Of a stretch of 13,351 nt of DNA, positions 1 through 7,454 are shown one piece after another. Below the pieces are notes generated by a model. The model did not search any database. It worked only from the letters and a program-made list of their open reading frames with translations, and was not told the DNA's origin. A program made the position numbers and the translations under genes. The stretch comes from Nitrosomonas sp. UBA6494 (GTDB taxonomy: Bacteria; Pseudomonadota; Gammaproteobacteria; Burkholderiales; Nitrosomonadaceae). Numbering within the stretch: the first letter of the stretch is position 1; every line of letters begins with the position of its first letter. The stretch is from the NCBI GenBank assembly GCA_002435335.1, contig DJMI01000119.1, positions 1 through 13,351 of the forward strand, given 5' to 3'.

Positions 1-288
1 AAACAACGCTAGAAATTCTTACACGTTAGATTTGCTTGAGGATGCTGGGAAATTTCATGACCGGTATCGCAGCAATTTTTGGATACTATTTCAGTTTCAT
101 CCTGCCGAAAGAATCACCTCAAACTTAGCAAGCTGTTATCAAGCAAAACAGCTGCAATCCTGATCGGTAGATTCCGCTTGGCCCCAACCGACACACAAAA
201 ACTTCCTTTGTACAAACTAGTGCCTCAGTAAAAGCGGGGCTAAGATTGGATAAGCGCAAAAAATTAAAAGTATCTCAGCATTTCTGCT
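1..288. other. Left-edge region without a recognised gene
   Basis: I see no gene that I recognise here. On the plus strand one frame is open from the window edge (position 2) to a TGA at 161-163. It could be the last 53 codons of a gene that begins outside the window, but its translation matches no family I know. A second plus-strand frame (ATG at 42, TAG at 126) would give a 28-residue peptide with a hydrophobic middle (GIAAIFGYYFSFIL) and no proper ribosome binding site. The two overlap, so at most one is real. The stretch lies downstream of the lysyl-oxidase-like gene, which reads towards it. Confidence 0.3.
277..288 (-). terminator. Possible weak hairpin just after the lysyl-oxidase-like stop codon
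   Basis: A short perfect inverted repeat (AGCA, four-base loop, TGCT) sits immediately after the stop codon of the gene read on the minus strand. A T-rich stretch follows several bases later. The stem is only four base pairs and the T-run is not adjacent, so this is a poor intrinsic terminator at best. Confidence 0.15.
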
Positions 289-756
289 TTATTTTTCCCT
301 TCTTTTGGGAATCGCTGCAGGTACTTGTATAGAGTTCGGGTAGATATTATTCCCCTCATCGAATCTATACTCTTCTTGCTGTACATTGATATTGACTTCT
401 AAGACATAGTTGTCGCCAGGCGGCAGGTCTGTTACATCTATCCATTGCCCCGGTAATTGTTTGTAATACCAATCCCCCCACCCGCTTGTGATTCCTTGAT
501 TCGTACAGGTATAGCCATTGCTGGGATGATCCGTGTATTTAAATAAATCCATAAAGCAATAACCTTGCTTATGACCTGAGGCAACAACATTTTGATTAGT
601 ATCAAGAATTAAATATTCGGAAAAACCTTCCATGTGATAATGCCCATGGCATGCATCATAATACATGATCGGCGCATAAAAATTGCCCGGATCGGAACGA
701 TCGCCAACGATCAAATCACCATCCCCGGCATTGACAATCACCACATCAAACACCAT
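289..756 (-). CDS. Catalytic core of the lysyl-oxidase-like protein
   Basis: This 155-residue frame matches the lysyl oxidase family along its whole length. CHGHYHMEGF (residues 36-45) carries the His-x-His-x-His copper site at H37, H39 and H41. GHKQGYCFMD (61-70) places K63 at the lysine that forms the lysine tyrosylquinone in animal enzymes. GWGDWYYKQLPGQWIDVTD (92-110) places Y97 at the partner tyrosine. RFDEGNN near 131-137 matches the end of the family core. The ATG at 756 overlaps the previous stop as TAATG and has only a weak ribosome binding site. The frame lacks its own signal peptide, so separate translation would leave the core in the cytoplasm. It most likely belongs to one protein with the upstream frame. 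Confidence 0.75.
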   Translation of the reverse strand: MVFDVVIVNAGDGDLIVGDRSDPGNFYAPIMYYDACHGHYHMEGFSEYLILDTNQNVVASGHKQGYCFMDLFKYTDHPSNGYTCTNQGITSGWGDWYYKQLPGQWIDVTDLPPGDNYVLEVNINVQQEEYRFDEGNNIYPNSIQVPAAIPKRREK

Positions 757-1091
757 TAACCTGCGCCAGCCATAAGCCTTGATTGACCTTCATTGTAGAT
801 ACATTGGTCGATTGGATCATTTGGATCGAAATAACGATCAATAACATTCAGTTGTGATTTTAATCGAATAGGGTCGACGGTTAGATCAGGTTTGTTATCG
901 TTTGGATATACTGCAATATCGTACCGATTCTCAAGTGCAGTACGTGCCGCATAACTTAAGCTTATAACGCAAAAAGACAGCATGAGTGCGGTTGAGAACA
1001 TGAAAATTATCTTTTTGCTAATGTGATAATTTTTTTCCTTTTTAACAACAAAGCTTGATGAAAAATTGCTCCTCACCAATGTGATATTCAT
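756..1091 (-). CDS. N-terminal part of the lysyl-oxidase-like protein, with signal peptide
   Basis: This is a 111-residue reading frame. A basic n-region (KKEK, then SKK at about residues 25-27) is followed by a hydrophobic segment at about residues 28-46 and a likely signal peptidase site after SYA (46-48), so the product should be exported. The mature part contains PDLTVDPIRL and then CIYNEG at about 97-102, resembling the segment before the catalytic domain in bacterial lysyl-oxidase-like proteins. The start is well supported: GGAGGG lies five bases before the ATG. The last residues (QSRLMAGAG) look like out-of-frame sequence. Without the downstream frame it has no copper-binding or cofactor residues, so alone it should not be an enzyme. 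Confidence 0.6.
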   Translation of the reverse strand: MNITLVRSNFSSSFVVKKEKNYHISKKIIFMFSTALMLSFCVISLSYAARTALENRYDIAVYPNDNKPDLTVDPIRLKSQLNVIDRYFDPNDPIDQCIYNEGQSRLMAGAG

Positions 1092-1461
1092 TCAGACCCT
1101 CCACGTTTATATTAAGCATAAAAGATGAATGCTTATGTAAATGTGATTATATGTCAAATAATTTCCTGTTTAATTGCCTCCCAGAAACACAAAAACAGGA
1201 TTCAATTCATAGAATTGAAATTTATCTTCAGTGTACTGATGCACAAGCAATGCTGGATTTTAAGTTTAAACAAACGAAAGGAATGGTTGGAACGCCGTAG
1301 AAACTACAACATAGGGAAATGGTAGACCATATCCGCAAAGACTATTGCTTGGTTTGAAAACCACAACGATTGACTGGAAGAACATGAGATTTGATCAAAA
1401 AATCCGCATTCGCCCTCCCCACTTAGCACGCTACGCTTCATAAGCCAGATAGATTTACCGG
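1092..1461. other. Gene-poor gap with a possible transposase remnant
   Basis: This 370-base AT-rich gap separates the lysyl-oxidase-like gene from the ATPase gene. An open plus-strand frame at 1125-1325 has unlikely composition and no family resemblance, and I do not accept it as a gene. A different plus frame, interrupted by TAG at 1298-1300 and TGA further on, reads REMVDHIRKDY at about 1313-1345. This resembles the start of IS3-family OrfB proteins, so the stretch may be a badly decayed IS remnant, but the match is short. I see no convincing terminator for the ATPase gene. Confidence 0.3.
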
Positions 1462-3846
1462 CTATTTAATACAAACCACCCGCACCTGATGAATATCGGT
1501 AATGCCTTGCAGCACCTTCTCGATACCGTCCTGTTTCAGTGTTCGCATGCCGTCGCCTAGCGCCGTCACCAGCATATCTGCCACACGTGCGCGCTCCTGG
1601 ATGTTTTTCTTCAACGCATCGGTGGCAGTCATCAATTCATGTAATCCCACCCGACCGGAAAAACCGGTACCGGCACAATCGTCGCAACCGACCGGCTTGT
1701 ACAAAACAAAATGACCGTTTTCGTCGGCGTACTGCTTACGCCAAAATTCCTTGATTTCTTGATACGCGGCATCCGGATTTTCCTTAAAGCGATCGATATT
1801 TCTCAGTTCTTCACAATACTCAGTCAGCAGCGCATTGATTTCTCTCTCACTGGCGACGTACGATTCTTTACATTTGCAAAGCCGTTTGGCCAGGCGCTGT
1901 GCCAGTACACCCAGCAACGCATCAGAGAAATTAAACGGATCCATTCCCATATCAAGCAAGCGAATCACCGATTCCGGTGCACTGTTGGTATGCAGCGTAG
2001 CAAATACCAAGTGCCCGGTCAGTGACGCTTCAATACCGATACTGGTGGTTTCTTTGTCACGCATCTCGCCGACCATGATGATATCGGGATCGGCACGTAG
2101 AAAAGATCGCATAATGACGGGAAAAGTCAGTCCGGCTTTGACATTGATTTGCACTTGCCGCAAGCCTTTTTGGGTAATCTCAACCGGATCTTCCGCTGTC
2201 CATATTTTTGTGTCCGAACGATTCAGATATTTCAGAATCGAGTGCAATGTCGTCGTCTTACCGGAACCGGTCGGTCCACAAACGAAAAACAAACCGTACG
2301 GCTTACTGACTATTTTTTGCAATTCTTCCCGATTTCTTTCGGTAAATCCCATTTTTTCCAATGGAATCGGCTCACCGGCAGCAAGAATACGCATGACCAC
2401 ATCTTCGACACCACCCGCCGATGGGATAGTGGCCACACGCAGCTCGATATCAAGCGGCGCAAATTTTTTGAATTTGATTTTGCCGTCCTGCGGTTTGCGC
2501 TTCTCGGAAATATCCATATCGCACATGATTTTGATGCGTGTAATCATCGAATTGCGGTAACCGGCCGGAATTTCGATATAAGGCATCAGCGATCCATCCT
2601 TGCGGAAACGGATTTTGGTTTTTTCTTTTCCGGCGTAAGGTTCGATATGAATATCGGAAACGCCCATTTTGTGAGCATCGATAATAATTTTGTTAACCAG
2701 TTTGACCAGCTCGTTATCCGAAGCTGCCGAAGATTCTTCGATTTCACTTACCACCTCATCGACTTGTTCGCCTTCGAGATTACCCAGCATCTCGTTGATG
2801 TCGCCGGTGCTGATTTCGTCCAGACTGCTACCGAAAAACTGATCGACGGTATCCGTAAATTCACGTTTCGTGGTTACTGTATAAATGATTTTTTGTTTGG
2901 GAAAAATAGTACTGGCGATACGCTGCGACTTAACCCGCTCCGGATCCAGCGCCATAATAACCAATCCATCCTTGCCTTCGTCAATCGGCAACAATGCATT
3001 GCTTTCGACATAATCGCGTTTAAAGTTTTTCAACAAATCTAACGGCTTAATGCGATCCGATCGGAACGGTTCATATTTAACATCAAAAAAGGCTGCCAAC
3101 GATTTTCCGATAACCGGCAAGCTGATACGGTAATCGTCGTGCAACACATCTTCGACATCGCATCCTTTTTCACGTGCGGAGCGCATTGCCGATTCGTAGT
3201 CAGTGGCGGATATAACCGCATTCAAAATCAAATAATCGTATTTGGATTTTAAGATTTGCGTATAAGAAGGCTTGAACCGCTGATTTAATGCAGCGGCCAG
3301 CACACGACAAATTTCGGTCATTTCCTCAATAATCTGTGCTGAGAACGGCTGATTATCCTTACTGTTGATCACCTGAACCGCACCCAACAGATCCTGATTT
3401 TCTGCATTTAAAATAGGCGCCACCAGCATTTGCTTAGTTCGATAGCCAGTTCGCTTGTCGACTTCATGTGAAAAAAGCAAGCCAGGGTTTATCTTTTTCA
3501 GCTCCCCCTTATTGTAAACATCCTCAATATTGAGTATTTTTTTCTGCAAACCGGAACAGCCGAGAATGTTGCTGTCAGCCAATGGAATCCGCAAATCCTG
3601 GAACGAATCGAATCCCGCTTTTACCCGAGATACAAAAAATGCTCGATCTTCGCTCAGTGAAAAAATAGTCAAGCGATCGGCATTAAACAAAGCACAAATA
3701 TCCTTGCTGACTTCCAGCATGATTTCGTTGATATCGTTGGCGGCGTGCACTTTATTGATTACCGATTGCAAACGACCGGAATCTTTGCCGTGAGCGGTTG
3801 CAGAAGCTTTTCTTTGTTTCGATTGAATCGTGGCAACTGTATTCAT
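1462..3846 (-). CDS. GspE/PilB-type secretion ATPase with an N-terminal GAF domain
   Basis: This 794-residue cytoplasmic motor ATPase belongs to the type II secretion / type IV pilus GspE-PilB family. Residues about 25-190 look like a GAF sensor domain (DICALFNADRLTIFSL near 49-64). Residues about 200-345 resemble the GspE/MshE N-terminal domain (LLPIDEGKDGLVIMALDP near 285-302). The ATPase follows: Walker A GPTGSGKTT at 524-532, Asp box WTAEDPVEI at 549-557, Walker B region ADPDIIMVGEMRD at 585-597, and His box GHLVFATLHT at 611-620. The cysteine motif is irregular: C657-x-C659, then C721-D-D-C724 after about 61 residues. AAAGG lies eight bases before the ATG. The gene is last in the cluster, 21 nt after the hydrolase gene. 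No pilin, platform or secretin gene is adjacent, so its machine is unknown. Confidence 0.93.
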   Translation of the reverse strand: MNTVATIQSKQRKASATAHGKDSGRLQSVINKVHAANDINEIMLEVSKDICALFNADRLTIFSLSEDRAFFVSRVKAGFDSFQDLRIPLADSNILGCSGLQKKILNIEDVYNKGELKKINPGLLFSHEVDKRTGYRTKQMLVAPILNAENQDLLGAVQVINSKDNQPFSAQIIEEMTEICRVLAAALNQRFKPSYTQILKSKYDYLILNAVISATDYESAMRSAREKGCDVEDVLHDDYRISLPVIGKSLAAFFDVKYEPFRSDRIKPLDLLKNFKRDYVESNALLPIDEGKDGLVIMALDPERVKSQRIASTIFPKQKIIYTVTTKREFTDTVDQFFGSSLDEISTGDINEMLGNLEGEQVDEVVSEIEESSAASDNELVKLVNKIIIDAHKMGVSDIHIEPYAGKEKTKIRFRKDGSLMPYIEIPAGYRNSMITRIKIMCDMDISEKRKPQDGKIKFKKFAPLDIELRVATIPSAGGVEDVVMRILAAGEPIPLEKMGFTERNREELQKIVSKPYGLFFVCGPTGSGKTTTLHSILKYLNRSDTKIWTAEDPVEITQKGLRQVQINVKAGLTFPVIMRSFLRADPDIIMVGEMRDKETTSIGIEASLTGHLVFATLHTNSAPESVIRLLDMGMDPFNFSDALLGVLAQRLAKRLCKCKESYVASEREINALLTEYCEELRNIDRFKENPDAAYQEIKEFWRKQYADENGHFVLYKPVGCDDCAGTGFSGRVGLHELMTATDALKKNIQERARVADMLVTALGDGMRTLKQDGIEKVLQGITDIHQVRVVCIK

Positions 3847-3867
3847 ACCATCTACCTTTCTAACAAA

Positions 3868-4632
3868 CTAAAATTCAAACAATTGTCCGTTTGCGAGTGC
3901 CTTTGGATTGTAGTGCCCAATGGATTGTTGTATTTCCTGCATGGTTTGCTTGGCTTCATTCGGTTTTAAATGCGTTATATAAAGCTCCGCAGGTCGTTTC
4001 AGTTTTTTTAATTCTTCAGCCAGCAAACTGGGACACAGGTGCTTCGATCGAATCGCAATCTCCTTCCTTTGATTACAAAACGCCGATTCGACAATTAAAT
4101 ACTTCAGATTATCGATCTGGTTAATCGCATCCCATAATGCGTCATAAGTTGTCGTATCACCGGAAAACACCAAACTTGCGCGCCCGGAATCCAATTGATA
4201 GCCCACCGCTGGTACGGCGTGATTGGCCGGTAACGGTGTAATCTTGCGATTGCCGAGATGAATTGATTGCCCTACCGATAATGTATCGTAACGCATATAA
4301 GGAACATCGCTATTGGGAATCTTGGTAAAGTCCGGCCACAAATGCCAATTGAACAGATGTTCTTGCAGCACCGTCAGCGTCTCTGCGAGCGCATGAATGG
4401 TAATCGGTTTTTGTCGCAAAAACCCAACTGTATCTACCAAAAGCGGTATCAGTGCAACATGATCCATATGCGAATGCGTAACGAAGATATGATCGATCTT
4501 AAGCAGCTCGTCCATACTTAAACTGCTGACGCCGGTACCTGCATCGATCAAAATATCGTCATCCAACAGCATAGCGGTGGTTTTATCCTGCCCACCGATA
4601 CCGCCACTGCATCCAAGAACTCTTAACCTCAC
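3868..4632 (-). CDS. Metallo-beta-lactamase-fold hydrolase, class II cyclic-nucleotide phosphodiesterase-like
   Basis: This 254-residue cytoplasmic metal-dependent hydrolase has the metal motif THSHMDH at 52-58 (H53, H55, D57, H58). Further candidate ligands are H138 (PANHAVPAVGY), D159 (FSGDTTTYD) and H221 (YITHLKP). The order and spacing resemble class II 3',5'-cyclic-nucleotide phosphodiesterases and RNase Z-like MBL proteins, so a phosphodiester substrate is likely, but the actual substrate cannot be read from sequence. The start is a GTG (4632-4630) with AAGAGG eight bases upstream; the translation opens RLRVLGCSGG, a natural first strand for this fold, which supports this choice. It lies 24 nt after the UspA gene and 21 nt before the ATPase gene, consistent with co-transcription. 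Confidence 0.88.
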   Translation of the reverse strand: MRLRVLGCSGGIGGQDKTTAMLLDDDILIDAGTGVSSLSMDELLKIDHIFVTHSHMDHVALIPLLVDTVGFLRQKPITIHALAETLTVLQEHLFNWHLWPDFTKIPNSDVPYMRYDTLSVGQSIHLGNRKITPLPANHAVPAVGYQLDSGRASLVFSGDTTTYDALWDAINQIDNLKYLIVESAFCNQRKEIAIRSKHLCPSLLAEELKKLKRPAELYITHLKPNEAKQTMQEIQQSIGHYNPKALANGQLFEF

Positions 4633-4656
4633 CGTGCTTACCTCTTGATGCGAAAA

Positions 4657-5082
4657 TTATTTAATCAACAAAACCGGAATTTTAGATAACTGCATGACTT
4701 TGTTAGTAACCGATCCGAGCAACAATCCTTTCACGCCGCCCTTTCCTCGCGGCCCCATTACGATCAGATCGTAACCTTTTTCAGCTGCAAAGCGCACTAT
4801 CATTTCCGCGGAATCACCCACGGTAATATGATATTGATAAGCGATACCAGCGTGATCGAGAAAATCACGCACATTTTGCAGGCATTTCAACCCTTCCTCC
4901 TGATGATACTGCCTGATATCGGCTTGATTAATAAACAACGAAACGTTTCCATCCAACGCATGCTGCACGTTAAGCAAATGTAATTCGGGTTGCTGCCGAA
5001 ACCAGTCGCCGCATTTCACAAAATCCGTCACTGCTTTGACCGAATGCTCCGAACCGTCGACGGGCAATAAAGCTTTTAACAT
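4657..5082 (-). CDS. Universal stress protein, UspA family, ATP-binding type
   Basis: This 141-residue single-domain universal stress protein opens with MLKALLPVDGSEHS, the usual first strand and loop. It ends with the nucleotide-binding signature G110-x2-G113-x9-G123-S124 followed by VTNKVMQLSKIPVLLIK, so it is of the ATP-binding class rather than the non-binding class. Such proteins act in the cytoplasm, usually as dimers, and affect survival under starvation, respiratory or envelope stress; the specific partner is unknown. GAGGAA lies six bases before the ATG. It sits 31 nt after the TerC gene and 24 nt before the MBL hydrolase gene. Confidence 0.93.
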   Translation of the reverse strand: MLKALLPVDGSEHSVKAVTDFVKCGDWFRQQPELHLLNVQHALDGNVSLFINQADIRQYHQEEGLKCLQNVRDFLDHAGIAYQYHITVGDSAEMIVRFAAEKGYDLIVMGPRGKGGVKGLLLGSVTNKVMQLSKIPVLLIK

Positions 5083-5113
5083 GATCGATTCCTCACGTTG
5101 TTATCTCAGTTGA

Positions 5114-5836
5114 TTAGTGCTTCGGTGTCTGTTCATCGACCAAATCCTCAAGTGGTCGCATTTTAGCCGGCTTGCGCGCCGCTAAAAATTTACCGATCGC
5201 CACCACCAGCGCCGCTCCCGCAGCCGGCGCCAACCACTGCAAGTAACCGGCATGGACGTTAACCCATTCTTTCGTCACTACGTCGGTCACAGTCATATCC
5301 CCTGCTATCCAACCCAGCAAACCTGCTCCGACCGCGATGGTAATCGGATAACGATCCATCAATTTCATTACAAATTGGCTGCCCCAAACAATGATGGGCA
5401 CACTGACCAGCAAACCGAATATCACCAAACTGATTTCGTCCTTGGCTGCACCGGCGATCGCAATCACGTTGTCAAGACTCATGACAGCATCGGCTACAAT
5501 GATGGTTTTGATCGCACCAATCAATGTAGTGCTAGCGCTTACTTCATGACCGCCCTCCGATTCGGGTTGCAACAGCTTGATGCCGATCCAAACCAATAAA
5601 GCGGCTCCTACGATCTTCAAATAAGGCATCGCAAGCAAACTCAGTGCAAAGAAAATCAGAACTACACGTAGCAAAATCGCACCGCAAACTCCCCAAAAAA
5701 CACCAGCCTTGCGTTGATGTTCAGGTAAGCGACGACATGCCAGCGCAATTACAACCGCATTATCGCCCCCCAAGACAATATCGATTGCAATAATCTGCAT
5801 TACGGCAACCCAGAACTGGGGACTATCGAATTCCAT
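5114..5836 (-). CDS. TerC-family integral membrane protein (YjbE-like)
   Basis: This 240-residue inner-membrane protein has about seven hydrophobic segments and a short charged C-terminal tail. The two internally related motifs of the family are clear: IDIVLGGDNAVVIALA at about 18-33 and ADAVMSLDNVIAIAGAA at about 115-131, each with acidic and Asn residues inside a membrane helix that may bind a cation. Family members are tied to tellurium resistance and, in several bacteria, to manganese export or metal loading of exported proteins; which applies here is inference. AGGGA lies eight bases before the ATG. Only 45 bases separate it from the patatin gene, so there is no room for the manganese (yybP-ykoY) riboswitch that often precedes such genes. 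Confidence 0.92.
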   Translation of the reverse strand: MEFDSPQFWVAVMQIIAIDIVLGGDNAVVIALACRRLPEHQRKAGVFWGVCGAILLRVVLIFFALSLLAMPYLKIVGAALLVWIGIKLLQPESEGGHEVSASTTLIGAIKTIIVADAVMSLDNVIAIAGAAKDEISLVIFGLLVSVPIIVWGSQFVMKLMDRYPITIAVGAGLLGWIAGDMTVTDVVTKEWVNVHAGYLQWLAPAAGAALVVAIGKFLAARKPAKMRPLEDLVDEQTPKH

Positions 5837-5881
5837 CGTGACTTTCCCTGTTAATCAAATTTAATTTGCTTCAGATTCACA

Positions 5882-7054
5882 TCATTGCGCACTCTGAATA
5901 TTTAGAAATTTCAATAATTCGTCTTTGTGCTGCATCGTATCGCTGTAACCGAGCGCGATCAATTCACGACAGAAAGGCATTTCAAACAGCACGTAACTCA
6001 GCAGCGTCGATCCGTTCGGTCCCATCGCACCAATCGCTCGATACATATAGCGCATGATCCGTGGCAGAGCTTGTGTATACTTCATTGCGATTTCGTTTAT
6101 GCCTTGACTGGGTGAAATCATCATCGCTTCGACAGGGCGCAGCGTAATATTCCTCTGCGCAAACGCTTCCTGTGGAATCAATTTCAATGTTTCGTTAATG
6201 CGCAATAACCTCTCCAAATCGACATCCAAGCTATCGACAAAAATACTGTTCAATGCGTGTCCAGCAATCTGAGCAAACGGCGGATAACCCGTGGCACTGA
6301 TGCGCTTGGCCGGCTCATCGGTAACCATCTTGCGCACCCCGATGATCAGCACTTTGTTCGCTCCCAAATGAAGCGCCGGGCTAAGCGGTGCCAATTGACG
6401 CATCGAACCGTCACCAAAAAATTCACGATTCAATTTAACCGCAGGAAAAATAAACGGTATCGCAGAGGATGCCATCAAATGCTCAATGCCGATTTCAACG
6501 GGTATGCCCAATCGTTGCGCCCGCTTCCAGGGCAAAACCTGTTTGGAGGCTTGATAAAAAGTCACCGATTGCCCAGATGTGTAACCCCAAGCAGTCAAAC
6601 CTAAAGCGTGCAAAGCGCCGGAACGGATACAATGTTGAATGGTGCGAAAAGAGAATCGGTTTTTCAATAACTCTTGCAACGGAGAATTATCTAGCAGTGA
6701 AATCCCATTACGCTGGCTATATTCCGACGACACCAACGACATCAGGCAACGCATGGTATTGTGCGCAACACCCAGCAAATCCGAGCGATAGATGTGATTG
6801 ACATGAAAATTCGACCATACCGCTTCGAGCCGGCCCACACCTTCGGCGAAATTGTTGGCGGAAACCGCAATACTGGCGGCGTTAATCGCACCGGCTGAAG
6901 TACCGCAAATTACCGGAAACGGGTTTAGAGATTTATCCGGCAATAAATCGGCAATTGCGCGCAACACACCGACTTGATACGCCGCACGCGCACCGCCGCC
7001 TGTAAGAACTAAGCCTATCTTCGGTTTAGCTATTGCTTTCGTTTGTTCATGCAC
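5882..7054 (-). CDS. Patatin-like phospholipase
   Basis: This 390-residue protein is a member of the patatin family of serine lipid acyl hydrolases. The oxyanion-hole segment TGGGARAAYQVGVL (18-31) is followed by the nucleophile elbow GTSAG (51-55, Ser53) and by the dyad aspartate in DGSMRQ (215-220, Asp215). All catalytic elements are therefore present. No signal peptide is visible, so it is probably cytoplasmic or peripheral on the inner membrane, acting on phospholipid or acyl-ester substrates. The start codon lies inside the end of the preceding 86-residue gene (8-nt overlap) and has no clear ribosome binding site, which suggests translational coupling. It is 45 nt upstream of the TerC gene. 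The C-terminal ~100 residues beyond the core resemble no domain that I can name. Confidence 0.92.
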   Translation of the reverse strand: MHEQTKAIAKPKIGLVLTGGGARAAYQVGVLRAIADLLPDKSLNPFPVICGTSAGAINAASIAVSANNFAEGVGRLEAVWSNFHVNHIYRSDLLGVAHNTMRCLMSLVSSEYSQRNGISLLDNSPLQELLKNRFSFRTIQHCIRSGALHALGLTAWGYTSGQSVTFYQASKQVLPWKRAQRLGIPVEIGIEHLMASSAIPFIFPAVKLNREFFGDGSMRQLAPLSPALHLGANKVLIIGVRKMVTDEPAKRISATGYPPFAQIAGHALNSIFVDSLDVDLERLLRINETLKLIPQEAFAQRNITLRPVEAMMISPSQGINEIAMKYTQALPRIMRYMYRAIGAMGPNGSTLLSYVLFEMPFCRELIALGYSDTMQHKDELLKFLNIQSAQ

Positions 7055-7307
7055 GCGCGATAAACTCGGATCTCACTTTCTCCAGCGCATCACGTAACGT
7101 TTCATCAGGTAGCTTATTAATCGAGTAAGATAGCACCTGCGCAGCCTCTCTTACCGATTCCGGCAGTAAAAAAGCACTATCTAGCTTGGCGATAAATACC
7201 GCTGCTGCACCCGTTGCATCCAATAATGATTGACGCTCACTCATTAATATTTCCATTTCTTCACGTAACATGAAAACTTCCTGTTCCTTGAGTATAGTTG
7301 TCGGCAT
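7047..7307 (-). CDS. Small hypothetical protein leading the operon
   Basis: This 86-residue acidic protein is predicted to be largely helical; I do not recognise its family. Heptad-like stretches (REEMEILMSERQSLLDA and DETLRDALEKVRSEF) suggest a coiled coil or helical bundle. There is no signal peptide or membrane segment. Two starts are possible. The first ATG (7307) has AAGGAA seven bases upstream. The ATG at codon 13 (7271) has AGGAAG five bases upstream. Both look usable, and the shorter product would be 74 residues. Its stop codon overlaps the start of the patatin gene, so the two are probably translated together and this protein may be a partner or regulator of the lipase. That role is inference. 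Confidence 0.7.
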   Translation of the reverse strand: MPTTILKEQEVFMLREEMEILMSERQSLLDATGAAAVFIAKLDSAFLLPESVREAAQVLSYSINKLPDETLRDALEKVRSEFIARA

Positions 7308-7454
7308 GGCATAATTCCTTATAACGTTGACCTGTACTAATTCTGGCGTCCAATATATCAGAACCGCAATGTATATAAGCTTTGAATTCCGCCTTATTTA
7401 TCACTCTTTTCGACCTTTTCAACACTCATTTTCAACGAACATAAATACTCTATC
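7308..7454. promoter_or_regulatory. Divergent intergenic region with candidate promoters
   Basis: These 147 bases separate the six-gene minus-strand cluster from the plus-strand pip gene, so both promoters should lie here. Reading minus, TTGAAA (7422-7417) and TAAATA (7400-7395) are separated by 16 bases and could drive the cluster. Reading plus, TTGACC (7327-7332) is a fair -35 with a poor AT-rich -10 near 7351-7357. Neither pair is strong and no operator-like repeat is obvious. Confidence 0.25.

Larger units (their letters stand above)
289..1091 (-). pseudogene. Lysyl-oxidase-like copper amine oxidase, broken by a frameshift
   Basis: Two minus-strand frames together make one bacterial lysyl-oxidase-like protein of about 265 residues. 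The 5' frame (1091-756) supplies a signal peptide and the region leading into the family core. The 3' frame (756-289) supplies the catalytic core. The 3' frame stays open upstream of its ATG, where it reads GWRRLM before FDVVIVNAGDGDL, a natural family continuation. It is closed by a TGA at 792-790, while the 5' frame ends with TAA at 758-756. A one-base (or equivalent) indel between about 757 and 790 therefore explains the break. Lysyl oxidases oxidise primary amines, classically peptidyl lysine, using copper and a lysine tyrosylquinone cofactor. A true pseudogene, a sequencing error and recoding all remain possible. Confidence 0.75.

Noticed and set aside
1125..1325. Plus-strand open frame of 66 codons in the left gap
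   Set aside because: No ribosome binding site, odd composition and no resemblance to a family. A neighbouring frame gives a better, though weak, transposase-like signal.
2149..3042. Plus-strand open frame of 297 codons opposite the ATPase gene
   Set aside because: It lies entirely antisense to a gene with complete Walker and His-box motifs. Its translation has biased composition and no family features.
3039..3846. Canonical cyclic-di-GMP binding motif in the ATPase N-terminal region
   Set aside because: The region at residues 200-345 resembles the GspE N-terminal fold, but I could not find the repeated RLGxxL-type motif expected of c-di-GMP-binding MshE domains.
5837..5881. Manganese riboswitch upstream of the TerC-family gene
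   Set aside because: Only 45 bases separate the genes and no riboswitch core is visible. The gene appears to be read from an upstream promoter.
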